A DNA stretch of 31,895 bases from an uncultured Oscillospiraceae bacterium (GTDB lineage Bacteria > Bacillota > Clostridia > Oscillospirales > Oscillospiraceae), in assembly GCA_900763675.1 (NCBI GenBank), contig CAAFLE010000064.1, positions 1 to 31,895 of the forward strand. Direction: 5' to 3'. Shown piece after piece: positions 6,831 through 14,231 of the stretch (positions are counted from its first letter, which is position 1; every line of letters begins with the position of its first letter). The notes beneath the pieces are model-generated. The model was not told where the DNA came from and made no database searches. It was given only the letters and a program-made list of their open reading frames with translations. A program made the position numbers and the translations under genes.

Positions 6831-8078
6831 TTATTTCTTGCTGACCTTGTTGAAGATGACCTTCACGAGGAAAGCCACGACGACGCAGTTGATGGAGGGC
6901 AGGAGAACGGGGATGAAGGTGACGGCAACGCCGACAGCCCAGGACACGAAGCCGCCGATGTCAGCGCGGGGCAGGGTCTCCAGATCGGTGTAGCCATGGT
7001 TGTACTTGGTGAGGAAGTCAGCGAACACGATACCGACGATGGGGGGCACGGTGCTGGAGAGGAAGTTGATGTAGCTGCCGAACAGGTTATAGAAACCGAC
7101 ACAGCCGAGAATGGTGCCGACAAGACCGAACACGAGGGTCAGCTTGTTGCGGGGAACCTTGATGACGGAGCTGAGACTCATGGAGCCGGAGTAAACGCAG
7201 CCCTGAGCGGTGGACCAGATGTTGAGGACCATGACAATGAACGCCGGAGCGAGAAGACCCTGCAGCGCGAGAACGCCCATGATGTCGGGATCGCCGTAAA
7301 CAACGGAGCCAATGGCGCCGAAGAATACCATGAAGGAGTTGCCGACCATGATCGTGATAATCATAACAATGATGGAGGTCTTGGCGTTCTTGGCAAAGCG
7401 CATAATGTCGGGCGTGAACATAACGGAGCCGACAACGTAAGAGCCGACACCCAGAGCAACGGCCTTCGCGAAGGTGATGGAGTCGTCCTTGACGAGAGCA
7501 TTGATGCCGGCAACGCCGCCGACGTCGTTGAATGCGCGGATGATGGAAATGAAGCCGAAGAGCAGGACGATGGGCACGGCGATGTTGGAGAGCATGTTCA
7601 TCCATTTGGTGCCCTTGGAGGCGGTGATGGTCATGCCGATACCGGCGAGGATGCAGACGAGGATCGTGGGCATCCAGGAGAAGAGACGGTGCGCGGAGTC
7701 GCCGATGAGGTAAGCGTCGATGGAGAACCAGCCGATGGTGGTGATAGCCACAATCAGCACCGGCACCCATGTTCCGACCTGACCGAAGCTGTAGCGAGCC
7801 ATGAGACCGAAACTCAGACCGCTCTTAGCGGCGATGACGCCCATGATGCAGCCGAGGACGGTGAGGATGGCGCTGGATACCAGAACGGCCCAAACCATGC
7901 TGTTGAAGGAGAGGCTGACGCCGATGACGCTGCCGGCCTGCATACTCGTAACGACGAACACATAGCCGAGGGAAATGATGAGCACGGAAAGGAAGGATTT
8001 GCGAGCGGTCGAAGGAACGGCAGTCTTACTGTATTCGTCCGCAGTGGTTTCTACAGAAACGTTCTTTCTTTCTTCCAT
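6831..8078 (-). CDS. NCS1-family permease (cytosine/allantoin/purine type)
   Basis: The 415-residue product has about 12 hydrophobic segments and resembles the CodB-like branch of the nucleobase:cation symporter-1 family. Typical stretches are the N-terminal GYVFVVTSMQAGSVIGVSLSF region, the LMARYSFGQVGTWVP segment around helix 3, GWFSIDAY, and the MFTPDIMRFAKN segment in the middle. Family members import cytosine, allantoin, hydantoins, uracil or thiamine precursors with Na+ or H+. The start at 8078 is chosen for length and the AAAGGGG upstream (spacing about 11); an in-frame ATG at 8099 is possible. It is the first gene of a unit with two cysteine hydrolase domains, so the substrate is probably a small amide or ring nitrogen compound. 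Confidence 0.85.
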   Translation of the reverse strand: MEERKNVSVETTADEYSKTAVPSTARKSFLSVLIISLGYVFVVTSMQAGSVIGVSLSFNSMVWAVLVSSAILTVLGCIMGVIAAKSGLSFGLMARYSFGQVGTWVPVLIVAITTIGWFSIDAYLIGDSAHRLFSWMPTILVCILAGIGMTITASKGTKWMNMLSNIAVPIVLLFGFISIIRAFNDVGGVAGINALVKDDSITFAKAVALGVGSYVVGSVMFTPDIMRFAKNAKTSIIVMIITIMVGNSFMVFFGAIGSVVYGDPDIMGVLALQGLLAPAFIVMVLNIWSTAQGCVYSGSMSLSSVIKVPRNKLTLVFGLVGTILGCVGFYNLFGSYINFLSSTVPPIVGIVFADFLTKYNHGYTDLETLPRADIGGFVSWAVGVAVTFIPVLLPSINCVVVAFLVKVIFNKVSKK

Positions 8079-8129
8079 TGCGAGGATAACCCCTTTCATT
8101 TCGTTCACCCGTTGATTGTGCGGACACAT

Positions 8130-8164
8130 CGGAACCCGGGATTCCGTTAATCGACACTTAACGG
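8130..8164 (-). promoter_or_regulatory. Overlapping inverted repeats in the permease leader
   Basis: CCGTTAA (8144-8150) pairs perfectly with TTAACGG (8158-8164), and CGGAA-CCCGGG-ATTCCG spans 8130-8146 with one mismatched pair. The two repeats share bases 8144-8146, so in the RNA they are partly exclusive. They lie in the roughly 90-base untranslated leader of the permease gene. No known riboswitch class is recognised. Confidence 0.4.
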
Positions 8165-8176
8165 CTGACAGTGCGC

Positions 8177-8205
8177 ATGATAGGGGAAAACGAAACGAAA
8201 TGCAA
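8177..8205 (-). promoter_or_regulatory. Promoter of the permease/MerR-hydrolase unit
   Basis: On the minus strand TTGCAT (8205-8200) and TATCAT (8182-8177) are spaced by exactly 17 bases. TAGGGGAA-type half-sites overlap the -10 box and lie just upstream of the -35 box. Confidence 0.55.
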
Positions 8206-8227
8206 ATCCAAAACCTTCCCCTAGGGG
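8181..8227. promoter_or_regulatory. Candidate operator: repeated TAGGGG half-sites
   Basis: TAGGGGAA at 8181-8188 is repeated in inverted form as TTCCCCTA at 8216-8223, which itself is part of the palindrome CCCCTAGGGG (8218-8227). One copy touches the -10 box and the other lies upstream of the -35 box of the permease promoter. The MerR-hydrolase fusion is the obvious candidate ligand, although the promoter has a 17-base spacer rather than the 19-20 bases of classical MerR promoters. Confidence 0.4.
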
Positions 8228-8300
8228 TATACTTTATCAGAAAGCGCCGGAGACTTCCATAGACAAAAGGACAAAATCGTCTCGTTTTTCTTTCCTCTGC

Positions 8301-8328
8301 TTGCCTTTTCTGGGAAAATCTCTATAAT
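8301..8328 (+). promoter_or_regulatory. Promoter of hemZ
   Basis: TTGCCT (8301-8306) and a perfect TATAAT (8323-8328) are spaced by 16 bases. The predicted transcription start, about 8335, is only a few bases before the hemZ start codon. Confidence 0.6.
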
Positions 8329-8337
8329 ATAGATGTT

Positions 8338-9834
8338 ATGAACATTTTTCTTATAGACAATAATTATAAATACGCCGCCGAGCAGATGATGCTCATGCTC
8401 TTTCCCGGCGAACGCCCGGTGTATCCGGCGTCTTCTCCCAAGGGCGGGAGCAGGCGCGTTGTTACGCTGCTGCTGCGCCACAACAAAACGTATACAACGG
8501 CTATCTGCTATCTCGCGTACGACGGAGACGGGGCGCGGGGCTATGCCCGCATCCGCTCCGAACGGCTGCAGGACGAGCGGGAGCGCTCCCGGCTGGAGCA
8601 GCGCATACTGAAGCTGGCCTTTTACCGCGCTGCGATCGAACTCGGCGTGCCGAAACCGGCGTGGGGCTGTCTTACCGGTGTGCGCCCGGCAAAGCTGCTC
8701 GCGGGACTCATCCGCCGCGACGGTATGAGCGAGAAGCAGGCGATGCGTATGCTGACCGACACGTTTGATGTATCGCCGGAGCGGGCGTCGCTTGCGCTTG
8801 CCGCGGAACGCGCCGCTGCGGACGCTGCCGCGTCGCTCGCGCCGGAGGATGTATGTCTGTACATCGGCATTCCGTACTGCCCGACGCGCTGCGCCTATTG
8901 CAGCTTTGTGAGCGTGGACGCGCCGAAGCTGCTCAAGAGCATCCCGGACTATCTCGACGGGCTCGAACGGGAGATGCACGCCGCCGCGGCGGCGGTGAAG
9001 GCCGCCGGACGGCGGATCGTCGCGGTCTATGTGGGCGGCGGCACGCCGACAACGCTGACCGCGCCGGAGCTGGACCGGCTGCTCACGGACACGAAGGCGT
9101 GCTTTGATCTTTCCGCCTGCCGGGAGTTTACCGTCGAGGCGGGGCGTCCCGACACGGTGACGGAGGAAAAGCTCGCGGTCCTCGTTTCGCACGGAGTAGA
9201 CCGCGTGAGCGTCAACCCGCAGACGATGTCGGACGCGGTGCTGGAAACCATCGGCAGACACCACACCGCCGCACAGGTGCGCGAGGCGGTGGCGATGGTG
9301 AAGAAATTCCCATCGCTCTCTTTCAACATGGACCTCATCGCCGGTCTGCCCGGCGATACGCCGGAGAGCTTTGCCGCTACCGTCCGCGAGGTCATCGCGC
9401 TGGGAGCGGAAAACGTCACGGTGCATACGCTCGCGCTCAAAAAAGGCTCGCGCTTTCTCACGGAGGGAACGCTCCTGCCGGACGGAGGCGCCGTCGGCGC
9501 GATGCTTTCGTATGCCCGCGAAGCGCTGGAAGCGGCGGGGTACGCGCCCTATTACCTCTACCGGCAGAAATTCATGTCCGGCAGCTTTGAAAACGTCGGC
9601 TGGACGAAGCCGGGATACCGCAATCTTTATAACATATGCATTATGGAGGAGATGTGCGGCATTCTTGCTGTTGGGGCGGGCGGCTCGACAAAGCTGACGG
9701 CGCCCGGCGGCATCGTAAAGCGGATCATGGCGCCGAAATATCCGCGGGAGTATATGGAGCGCATTGCGCAGACCTGCGCGGAAAAGGACGAGATCGTCCG
9801 ATTTTATAATTCCGAACCGAAAGGGACAAACTGA
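8338..9834 (+). CDS. hemZ: Coproporphyrinogen dehydrogenase-like radical SAM protein HemZ
   Basis: The 498-residue product matches the HemZ type found in Bacillus and Clostridia in length and layout: an N-terminal domain of about 170 residues, then a radical SAM core. The 4Fe-4S motif is YIGIPYCPTRCAYCSF with Cys181, Cys185 and Cys188, and YVGGGTPT near residues 230-237 is the glycine-rich SAM site. The HemN-like family oxidatively decarboxylates coproporphyrinogen III, but HemZ's own activity is less certain. No Shine-Dalgarno sequence precedes the ATG, and the -10 box ends 9 bases before it, so the mRNA may be leaderless. It heads a plus-strand cluster: the kinase gene starts 1 base after its stop. 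Confidence 0.88.
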   Translation: MNIFLIDNNYKYAAEQMMLMLFPGERPVYPASSPKGGSRRVVTLLLRHNKTYTTAICYLAYDGDGARGYARIRSERLQDERERSRLEQRILKLAFYRAAIELGVPKPAWGCLTGVRPAKLLAGLIRRDGMSEKQAMRMLTDTFDVSPERASLALAAERAAADAAASLAPEDVCLYIGIPYCPTRCAYCSFVSVDAPKLLKSIPDYLDGLEREMHAAAAAVKAAGRRIVAVYVGGGTPTTLTAPELDRLLTDTKACFDLSACREFTVEAGRPDTVTEEKLAVLVSHGVDRVSVNPQTMSDAVLETIGRHHTAAQVREAVAMVKKFPSLSFNMDLIAGLPGDTPESFAATVREVIALGAENVTVHTLALKKGSRFLTEGTLLPDGGAVGAMLSYAREALEAAGYAPYYLYRQKFMSGSFENVGWTKPGYRNLYNICIMEEMCGILAVGAGGSTKLTAPGGIVKRIMAPKYPREYMERIAQTCAEKDEIVRFYNSEPKGTN

Positions 9835-9835
9835 C

Positions 9836-10774
9836 ATGGCATACTATCTTTCTGAAATCAACGCTCGCTGCCGCGCCGATGCCGCCGCGTTCATCGCCGA
9901 CTGCGACTGCGTTTACGCCGGCCGGCTGGAGCTTGCCGCCGACCGGATCATGGAGAATATGGAGAAAAGCCCGATCGTTCTGCTGTCCGGACCGTCCGGC
10001 AGCGGCAAAACGACGACTGCGCTGAAGATCTGCGAGGTGCTGGAGCGGCGCGGCGTGCGCACGCACAGCATTTCCATGGACAACTATTTCAAAACCGTCT
10101 CGCCGGAGACGACGCCGCGCACGCCGGAGGGGCGGTACGATCTCGAGTCGCCCCTGTGCATGGACATGGAGCTTTTGAACGAGCATTTCTCCGTTCTCTC
10201 CGCGGGCGGGCGCGTGCTGGTGCCGCGCTACGACTTTGTACACCAGTGCCGCGATCTGGAGCCGAGCGCGTCGCTGCGGCTGCGGAAAAACGAGGTCGCC
10301 GTGTTCGAGGGCATCCATGCGCTCAACGACACGATCACGAGCGTGCATCCCGAAGCGTTCAAGCTCTATATCAGCGCCCGCAGCAACGTCCTCGACGACG
10401 ACGGCTCGGTCGTGTTCAAGGGGACGTGGATGCGGCTCATGCGCCGCACGGTGCGCGACTATCTCTTCCGCGGCACCGCCGCGCAGGAGACGCTGGCGCA
10501 CTGGGCGAACATCCGCCGCGGCGAAAAGCTCTATATCTCGCCGTTCAAGGACAAGGCGGATCTGCAGTTTGACTCCTCGTTCGCCTATGAGGTGCCGGTG
10601 CTGAACAACACCGCTACCGACCTTTTCAACGCCATGCCCGCTGACACGCCGCGCTACAGCGAGCTGCAAAGCATTCTCCCGGCGTTCGAGCGCTTTGAGG
10701 ACGTTTCCCCCGACCTGCTCGCCGGGGACTCGCTGCTGCGCGAGTTCATCGGCGGCGGAAAGTACTCCTACTGA
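9836..10774 (+). CDS. Uridine kinase-like P-loop nucleoside kinase
   Basis: The 312-residue product has a Walker A loop GPSGSGKT (52-59) within IVLLSGPSGSGKTTTAL, followed by SMDNYF, which corresponds to the uridine kinase/phosphoribulokinase substrate loop, YDLESP and VFEGIHALND. Those features place it in the uridine kinase superfamily (ATP-dependent phosphorylation of a nucleoside or similar). It is longer than classical Udk (about 210 residues), with an N-terminal extension of about 45 residues and a C-terminal extension. Such stand-alone long forms are common in Clostridia. The start has AAAGGGAC upstream and lies within 2 bases of the hemZ stop, so the two are co-transcribed. The actual substrate is not known. 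Confidence 0.83.
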   Translation: MAYYLSEINARCRADAAAFIADCDCVYAGRLELAADRIMENMEKSPIVLLSGPSGSGKTTTALKICEVLERRGVRTHSISMDNYFKTVSPETTPRTPEGRYDLESPLCMDMELLNEHFSVLSAGGRVLVPRYDFVHQCRDLEPSASLRLRKNEVAVFEGIHALNDTITSVHPEAFKLYISARSNVLDDDGSVVFKGTWMRLMRRTVRDYLFRGTAAQETLAHWANIRRGEKLYISPFKDKADLQFDSSFAYEVPVLNNTATDLFNAMPADTPRYSELQSILPAFERFEDVSPDLLAGDSLLREFIGGGKYSY

Positions 10775-10816
10775 TACGACCTGCCGATACGAAAAAAGAG
10801 AAAGAGAGAAAAAGCG

Positions 10817-12208
10817 ATGCCCCAGTTCCGGGACCCGAACGAAAAAAGAGAGTTCATGCTCAACACGCCCGTATCCCGGCTCGTGCCGAAAATGGCGCTG
10901 CCGTCCATTGCGGGAATGCTTGTTACGAGCGCCTATAACCTTGCCGACACGCTGTTCGTGAGCCAACTCGGCACGAACGCCACGGGCGCCGTGGGCGTGA
11001 ACGGCTCGATCGACCTCATTATTATGATGGCGGGGTCGCTCCTCGCCGTCGGCGCGGCAAGTCTTACGGCGCGTCTGCTCGGCGCAAAGCAGGACGAACG
11101 TGCCCGCGAGGTGCTGTCCACGTGTTTCTTCATCGCGTTTGCGCTCGGCTGCGTCGTTCTTGCCGCCGGGTTCGCGTTTCAGGAGGAGATCCTGCTCCTG
11201 CTCGGCGCAAACGAGGACATCCTCCCGTATTCGGAGCAGTACTGCCGGTATATCCTGCTCGCCGCGCCCTTTATGGCGACGAGCTTTGTTCTCAACCAGT
11301 GCCTGCGTGCCGAGGGAAGCGCTGTGTTCTCCATGATCGGCATGATGGCGGGCGCGGTACTCAATATCGGGCTGGACCCGCTTTTTATCTTCACATTCGG
11401 CTGGGGCGTCGCGGGCGCGAGCGCCGCGACCGCCATTTCCAAGGTCGTGTCGTGGTGCATCCTGATGACGCCGTATCTGCGAAAAAAAACGCTGCTTGCC
11501 ATCCGTCTCTGCCACTTCCGCCCGCACTGGGCGGACGCGAAGGAGGTCTGCGCCATGGGCAGCGCGAGCTTTTTCCGCACGGGTCTCGGCACGCTCGCCG
11601 GGATACTGCTCAACCGCATCGCCGTGACCTACGGCACGAGCGCTCTCGCCGCGATCAACGTTTCCAACCGCATCACCATGTTTATGACGAGCGCGTGTCT
11701 CGGCTTCGGACAGGGCTTCCAGCCCGTGGCGGGCTTTTCGTGGGGCGCGAAGCGGTACGACCGCGTGCGCGAGTCGTTCCGCTTTTCTCTTATCACGTGC
11801 GTGGCGGGCATATCCGCCGTGGGACTGCTCGTCGGCATTTTCGCCCGCCCCATTCTTCTGCTCTTTACCGAAAATGACGCCGAGCTTGTGCGCATCGGCG
11901 TGCTTTCGCTGCGGACGCAATGCCTTGCCATGCCGTTTCACGGCTTCTGCATCATCGTGAATATGCTCTGCTCCGGCATCGGACAAGCGCTGCCGTCGCT
12001 GCTGCTCGGTCTTTCGCGGCAGGGCATCTGCTTCTTCCCGATCCTGCCGGTCATGGTGCGTCTCTGGGGCGTGCAGGGCATCGCGGCGGTACAGGGCGTC
12101 GCCGATATGCTCTCGCTGCTGCTCGCCGCGCCGATCGCCATCCGCATTTCGCGGGACATCCGGCGGCGGGAAGCCGGGCAGGGCGGCGAAACGGCGGTCT
12201 CTGCATAA
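10817..12208 (+). CDS. MATE-family efflux transporter
   Basis: The 463-residue product shows twelve hydrophobic segments in two related halves and typical MATE stretches. Examples are PVSRLVPKMALPSIAGMLVTSAYNLADT at the first helix, GTNATGAVGV, and GFGQGFQPVAGFSWGAKRYDRVRES in the second half. The family exports cationic drugs or metabolites against Na+ or H+. The chosen start is preceded by a weak AGAGAG; an internal Met at 10856 is an alternative. It lies 42 bases after the kinase gene and no terminator separates them, so it is probably the third gene of the hemZ transcript. Substrate unknown. Confidence 0.9.
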   Translation: MPQFRDPNEKREFMLNTPVSRLVPKMALPSIAGMLVTSAYNLADTLFVSQLGTNATGAVGVNGSIDLIIMMAGSLLAVGAASLTARLLGAKQDERAREVLSTCFFIAFALGCVVLAAGFAFQEEILLLLGANEDILPYSEQYCRYILLAAPFMATSFVLNQCLRAEGSAVFSMIGMMAGAVLNIGLDPLFIFTFGWGVAGASAATAISKVVSWCILMTPYLRKKTLLAIRLCHFRPHWADAKEVCAMGSASFFRTGLGTLAGILLNRIAVTYGTSALAAINVSNRITMFMTSACLGFGQGFQPVAGFSWGAKRYDRVRESFRFSLITCVAGISAVGLLVGIFARPILLLFTENDAELVRIGVLSLRTQCLAMPFHGFCIIVNMLCSGIGQALPSLLLGLSRQGICFFPILPVMVRLWGVQGIAAVQGVADMLSLLLAAPIAIRISRDIRRREAGQGGETAVSA

Positions 12209-12233
12209 AAATTTAGAGAATTGCAGTTTATGC

Positions 12234-12261
12234 TTGCTATTTTCTTTCCGCGTGTTATACT
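12234..12261 (+). promoter_or_regulatory. Promoter of the L-box/NhaC transcript
   Basis: TTGCTA (12234-12239) and TATACT (12256-12261) are spaced by 16 bases; the predicted start near 12268 falls at the 5' edge of the riboswitch aptamer. Confidence 0.6.
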
Positions 12262-12270
12262 GAGAAAGTA

Positions 12271-12440
12271 AATGATAGAGGCGCGGTCAACATCAGTACG
12301 CTTCCAGCATCCGGCAGACACCGGGGAAGCGGAAAGGAAAGATCGCCGAAGGACCTCTCCGCTGTCTGGCGGGGCGGTTCCTGGGACGCGGGAAAACATT
12401 CCGCGGACTGTCACTTCGGTGGAGAGCTGTCATTGCTGCA
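12271..12440 (+). promoter_or_regulatory. Lysine riboswitch (L-box)
   Basis: The leader carries the conserved L-box elements in order: GATAGAGGCGC at the 5' side, an AGTA element, GGAAAGGAAAG then CCGAAGG in the core, and CTTCGGTGG-AGAGCTGTCATTG at the 3' side. AATGA (12271-12275) pairs with TCATT (12430-12434) to close helix P1. A terminator at 12476-12510 follows, giving the normal arrangement for lysine-induced early termination. GCTGCA (12435-12440) could pair with TGCA-C-AGC at 12471-12478 as an antiterminator, which would remove the foot of the terminator stem; this last pairing is tentative. Confidence 0.92.
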
Positions 12441-12475
12441 AATTTGGCGTATTTACCAGCTGATTTTGTATGCAC

Positions 12476-12510
12476 AGCCGTGATCCTTCCACCGGGGATC
12501 GCGGCTTTTT
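12476..12510 (+). terminator. Riboswitch-controlled intrinsic terminator
   Basis: AGCCGTGATCC (12476-12486) pairs with GGATCGCGGCT (12496-12506, one G-U pair) and is followed by a T-run to 12510. It stands between the L-box aptamer and the NhaC start at 12532. Confidence 0.88.
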
Positions 12511-12531
12511 GCATACGCGGGAGGTTTTTTC

Positions 12532-14052
12532 ATGTTTTACGGTACCATCTGGGCGCTGCTGCCGCCGGTCGTCGCCATCGCTCTGGCGCTGATCACCAAG
12601 GAGGTCTATTCCTCGCTGTTTCTCGGCATCGTCGTCGGCGCGGCGCTCGCCGCCGGATTCGCTCCGGTCAAGACGCTGGACATCATCATCAACGACGGCT
12701 TCATCGGCAGCGTTTCCAACGCGGGCAACGTCGGTATTTTCCTGTTTCTCATCCTGCTCGGCATTCTCGTCGCGCTGATGAACCGCGCCGGCGGCTCGGC
12801 GGCGTTCGGGCGCTGGGCGGAAAAGCACGTGCATACCCGCGTCGGCGCGATGCTTGCAACATTCCTGCTCGGCGTGCTGATCTTCGTGGACGATTACTTC
12901 AACTGCCTGACCGTCGGCAGCGTCATGCGTCCCGTGACGGACGGTCACCGCATCTCCCGCGCCAAGCTCGCATATCTCATCGACGCGACCGCCGCGCCCA
13001 TCTGCATGATCGCGCCGATCTCCTCGTGGGCGGCGGCGGTCTCCGGCGTTGTGGACGAGAGCGTCATGTCCGGTCCCGAGCTTTTCGTGCGGGCGATCCC
13101 GTGGAATTATTACAGCCTTCTCACGCTTGTGTTTGTCATCGGTCTTTCGCTTATGAAGTTTGACTATGGTCCCATGAAGCTGCACGAGATGAACGCGCAG
13201 CTCAACGGCAATCTCTTCACCTCCGGCGAGCGGCGCGGCGACGAAGCGGATATGGCGGTCTCCCCGAAGGGCAGGGTCGTCGATCTTGTAATCCCGGTCA
13301 TCGCGCTGATCGTCTGCTGCGTCACCGGTCTGCTGTACGTCGGCGGATATTTCTCCGGCACGCCGTTCGTGGAAGCGTTCGCCAATACGGACGCCTCCGT
13401 CGGTCTGCCGTGGGGTACGCTCATTGCGCTTATATTCACCATCATTTACTACCTCTGCCGCGGACTTCTCCGCTTTAAGGAAGCCATGGAATGCACGACC
13501 AAGGGCTTCATTGCCATGGTTCCGGCGCTGCTCATCCTAACCTTTGCCGTAACGCTCAAGAGCATGACAGGTATGCTCGGTGCGGCGGAATATGTGTACG
13601 GCGTCATGCAGGGCGCGTCGCAGAGCCTTTACAACCTGCTCCCGGCGATCATCTTCCTTGTCGGCTGCGGTCTTGCGTTCTCCACCGGCACGAGCTGGGG
13701 TACGTTCGGTATCCTCATCCCGATCGTGACGGACGTTTTCCCCGCCGACAGCCAGCTGCTCATCATCGGCGTTTCGGCGTGTCTTGCCGGCGCCGTCATG
13801 GGCGACCACTGCTCGCCGATCTCCGATACGACGATCATGGCGTCCGCAGGCGCACAGTGCGACCATCTGAACCACGTGTCCACGCAGATTCCGTATGTTC
13901 TCACCGTCGCCGCCGTCTCGTTCGTCAGCTATATCATCGCCGGATTTGTGCAGAACGTGTATATCTGCCTTGCCATCGGCGTTGCGCTGACGATCGCTAC
14001 GCTCTTCGTCCTCCGCGCCGTTACCACGCGGCGCGAAACGGCAAACGCCTGA
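12532..14052 (+). CDS. NhaC-family transporter, probable lysine permease
   Basis: The 506-residue product has about 11-12 membrane segments and NhaC-type stretches, including FVDDYFNCLTVGSVMRPVTDG, APISSWAAAVSGVV, FSTGTSWGTFGILIPI and GDHCSPISDTT. The fold is that of Na+/H+ antiporters. Control by a lysine riboswitch points to uptake of lysine instead: NhaC-like genes behind L-boxes have been proposed by comparative genomics as lysine transporters (LysW). GGGAGG lies 7 bases before the ATG. It is a single-gene transcript bounded by a terminator at 14068-14098. The family call is firm, the lysine role an inference from the riboswitch. Confidence 0.9.
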   Translation: MFYGTIWALLPPVVAIALALITKEVYSSLFLGIVVGAALAAGFAPVKTLDIIINDGFIGSVSNAGNVGIFLFLILLGILVALMNRAGGSAAFGRWAEKHVHTRVGAMLATFLLGVLIFVDDYFNCLTVGSVMRPVTDGHRISRAKLAYLIDATAAPICMIAPISSWAAAVSGVVDESVMSGPELFVRAIPWNYYSLLTLVFVIGLSLMKFDYGPMKLHEMNAQLNGNLFTSGERRGDEADMAVSPKGRVVDLVIPVIALIVCCVTGLLYVGGYFSGTPFVEAFANTDASVGLPWGTLIALIFTIIYYLCRGLLRFKEAMECTTKGFIAMVPALLILTFAVTLKSMTGMLGAAEYVYGVMQGASQSLYNLLPAIIFLVGCGLAFSTGTSWGTFGILIPIVTDVFPADSQLLIIGVSACLAGAVMGDHCSPISDTTIMASAGAQCDHLNHVSTQIPYVLTVAAVSFVSYIIAGFVQNVYICLAIGVALTIATLFVLRAVTTRRETANA

Positions 14053-14067
14053 CAATTGAACTTGCAA

Positions 14068-14098
14068 AGCGCTGTCCTTTTTTGGACGGCGCTTTTTA
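14068..14098 (+). terminator. Intrinsic terminator of the NhaC gene
   Basis: AGCGCTGTCC pairs with GGACGGCGCT around a T6 loop and is followed by TTTTT. It lies 15 bases after the stop codon. Confidence 0.9.
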
Positions 14099-14124
14099 TA
14101 TGCCGCAGACGGAGGGAATAATGA

Positions 14125-14136
14125 GAAAGCGCTTTC
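14125..14136. promoter_or_regulatory. Palindromic cre-like / LacI-family operator
   Basis: GAAAGCGCTTTC is a perfect 12-bp palindrome and matches the core of the CcpA cre consensus (TGAAAGCGCTTTCA, 12 of 14 positions in context). LacI-family regulators of sugar operons use the same kind of site, so either CcpA or the local LacI protein could bind. It lies 11 bases upstream of the -35 box of the sugar operon. Confidence 0.65.
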
Positions 14137-14147
14137 GCTTTTTTTCG

Positions 14148-14176
14148 TTGACCGGTTTTTGGCAGGTATATATACT
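14148..14176 (+). promoter_or_regulatory. Promoter of the maltodextrin-type operon
   Basis: TTGACC (14148-14153) and TATACT (14171-14176) are spaced by 17 bases, a near-consensus promoter, with transcription expected to begin near 14183. Confidence 0.8.
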
Positions 14177-14184
14177 GTTCACAG

Positions 14185-14204
14185 CAAAAGGTGCGTTCCT
14201 TTTG
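14185..14204 (+). promoter_or_regulatory. Inverted repeat at the operon transcription start
   Basis: CAAAAGG and CCTTTTG form a perfect 7-bp inverted repeat around TGCGTT, directly at the predicted mRNA 5' end. It may be a 5' stabilising hairpin or a second operator. Confidence 0.4.
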
Positions 14205-14231
14205 TGACAAAACAATAAAGGAGCAGAAACG

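Noticed and set aside
6789..8150. 453-codon plus-strand frame rich in Asp, Glu, Gly and His
   Set aside because: It is the antisense shadow of the NCS1 permease; hydrophobic codons read backwards give this acidic composition.
8224..8233. TATACT at 8228-8233 as an upstream hemZ promoter
   Set aside because: No reasonable -35 box lies 16-19 bases upstream, and the TATAAT at 8323-8328 is a better match closer to the gene.
8204..8240. Classical MerR promoter centred on CCCCTAGGGG
   Set aside because: With a 19-base spacer centred on the palindrome, no acceptable -35 and -10 boxes are found on either strand; the better promoter has a 17-base spacer at 8177-8205.
9725..11986. 753-codon minus-strand frame opposite the kinase and MATE genes
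   Set aside because: The plus-strand genes have complete, well-conserved motifs; the opposite frame is Arg/His/Ala-rich with no domain.
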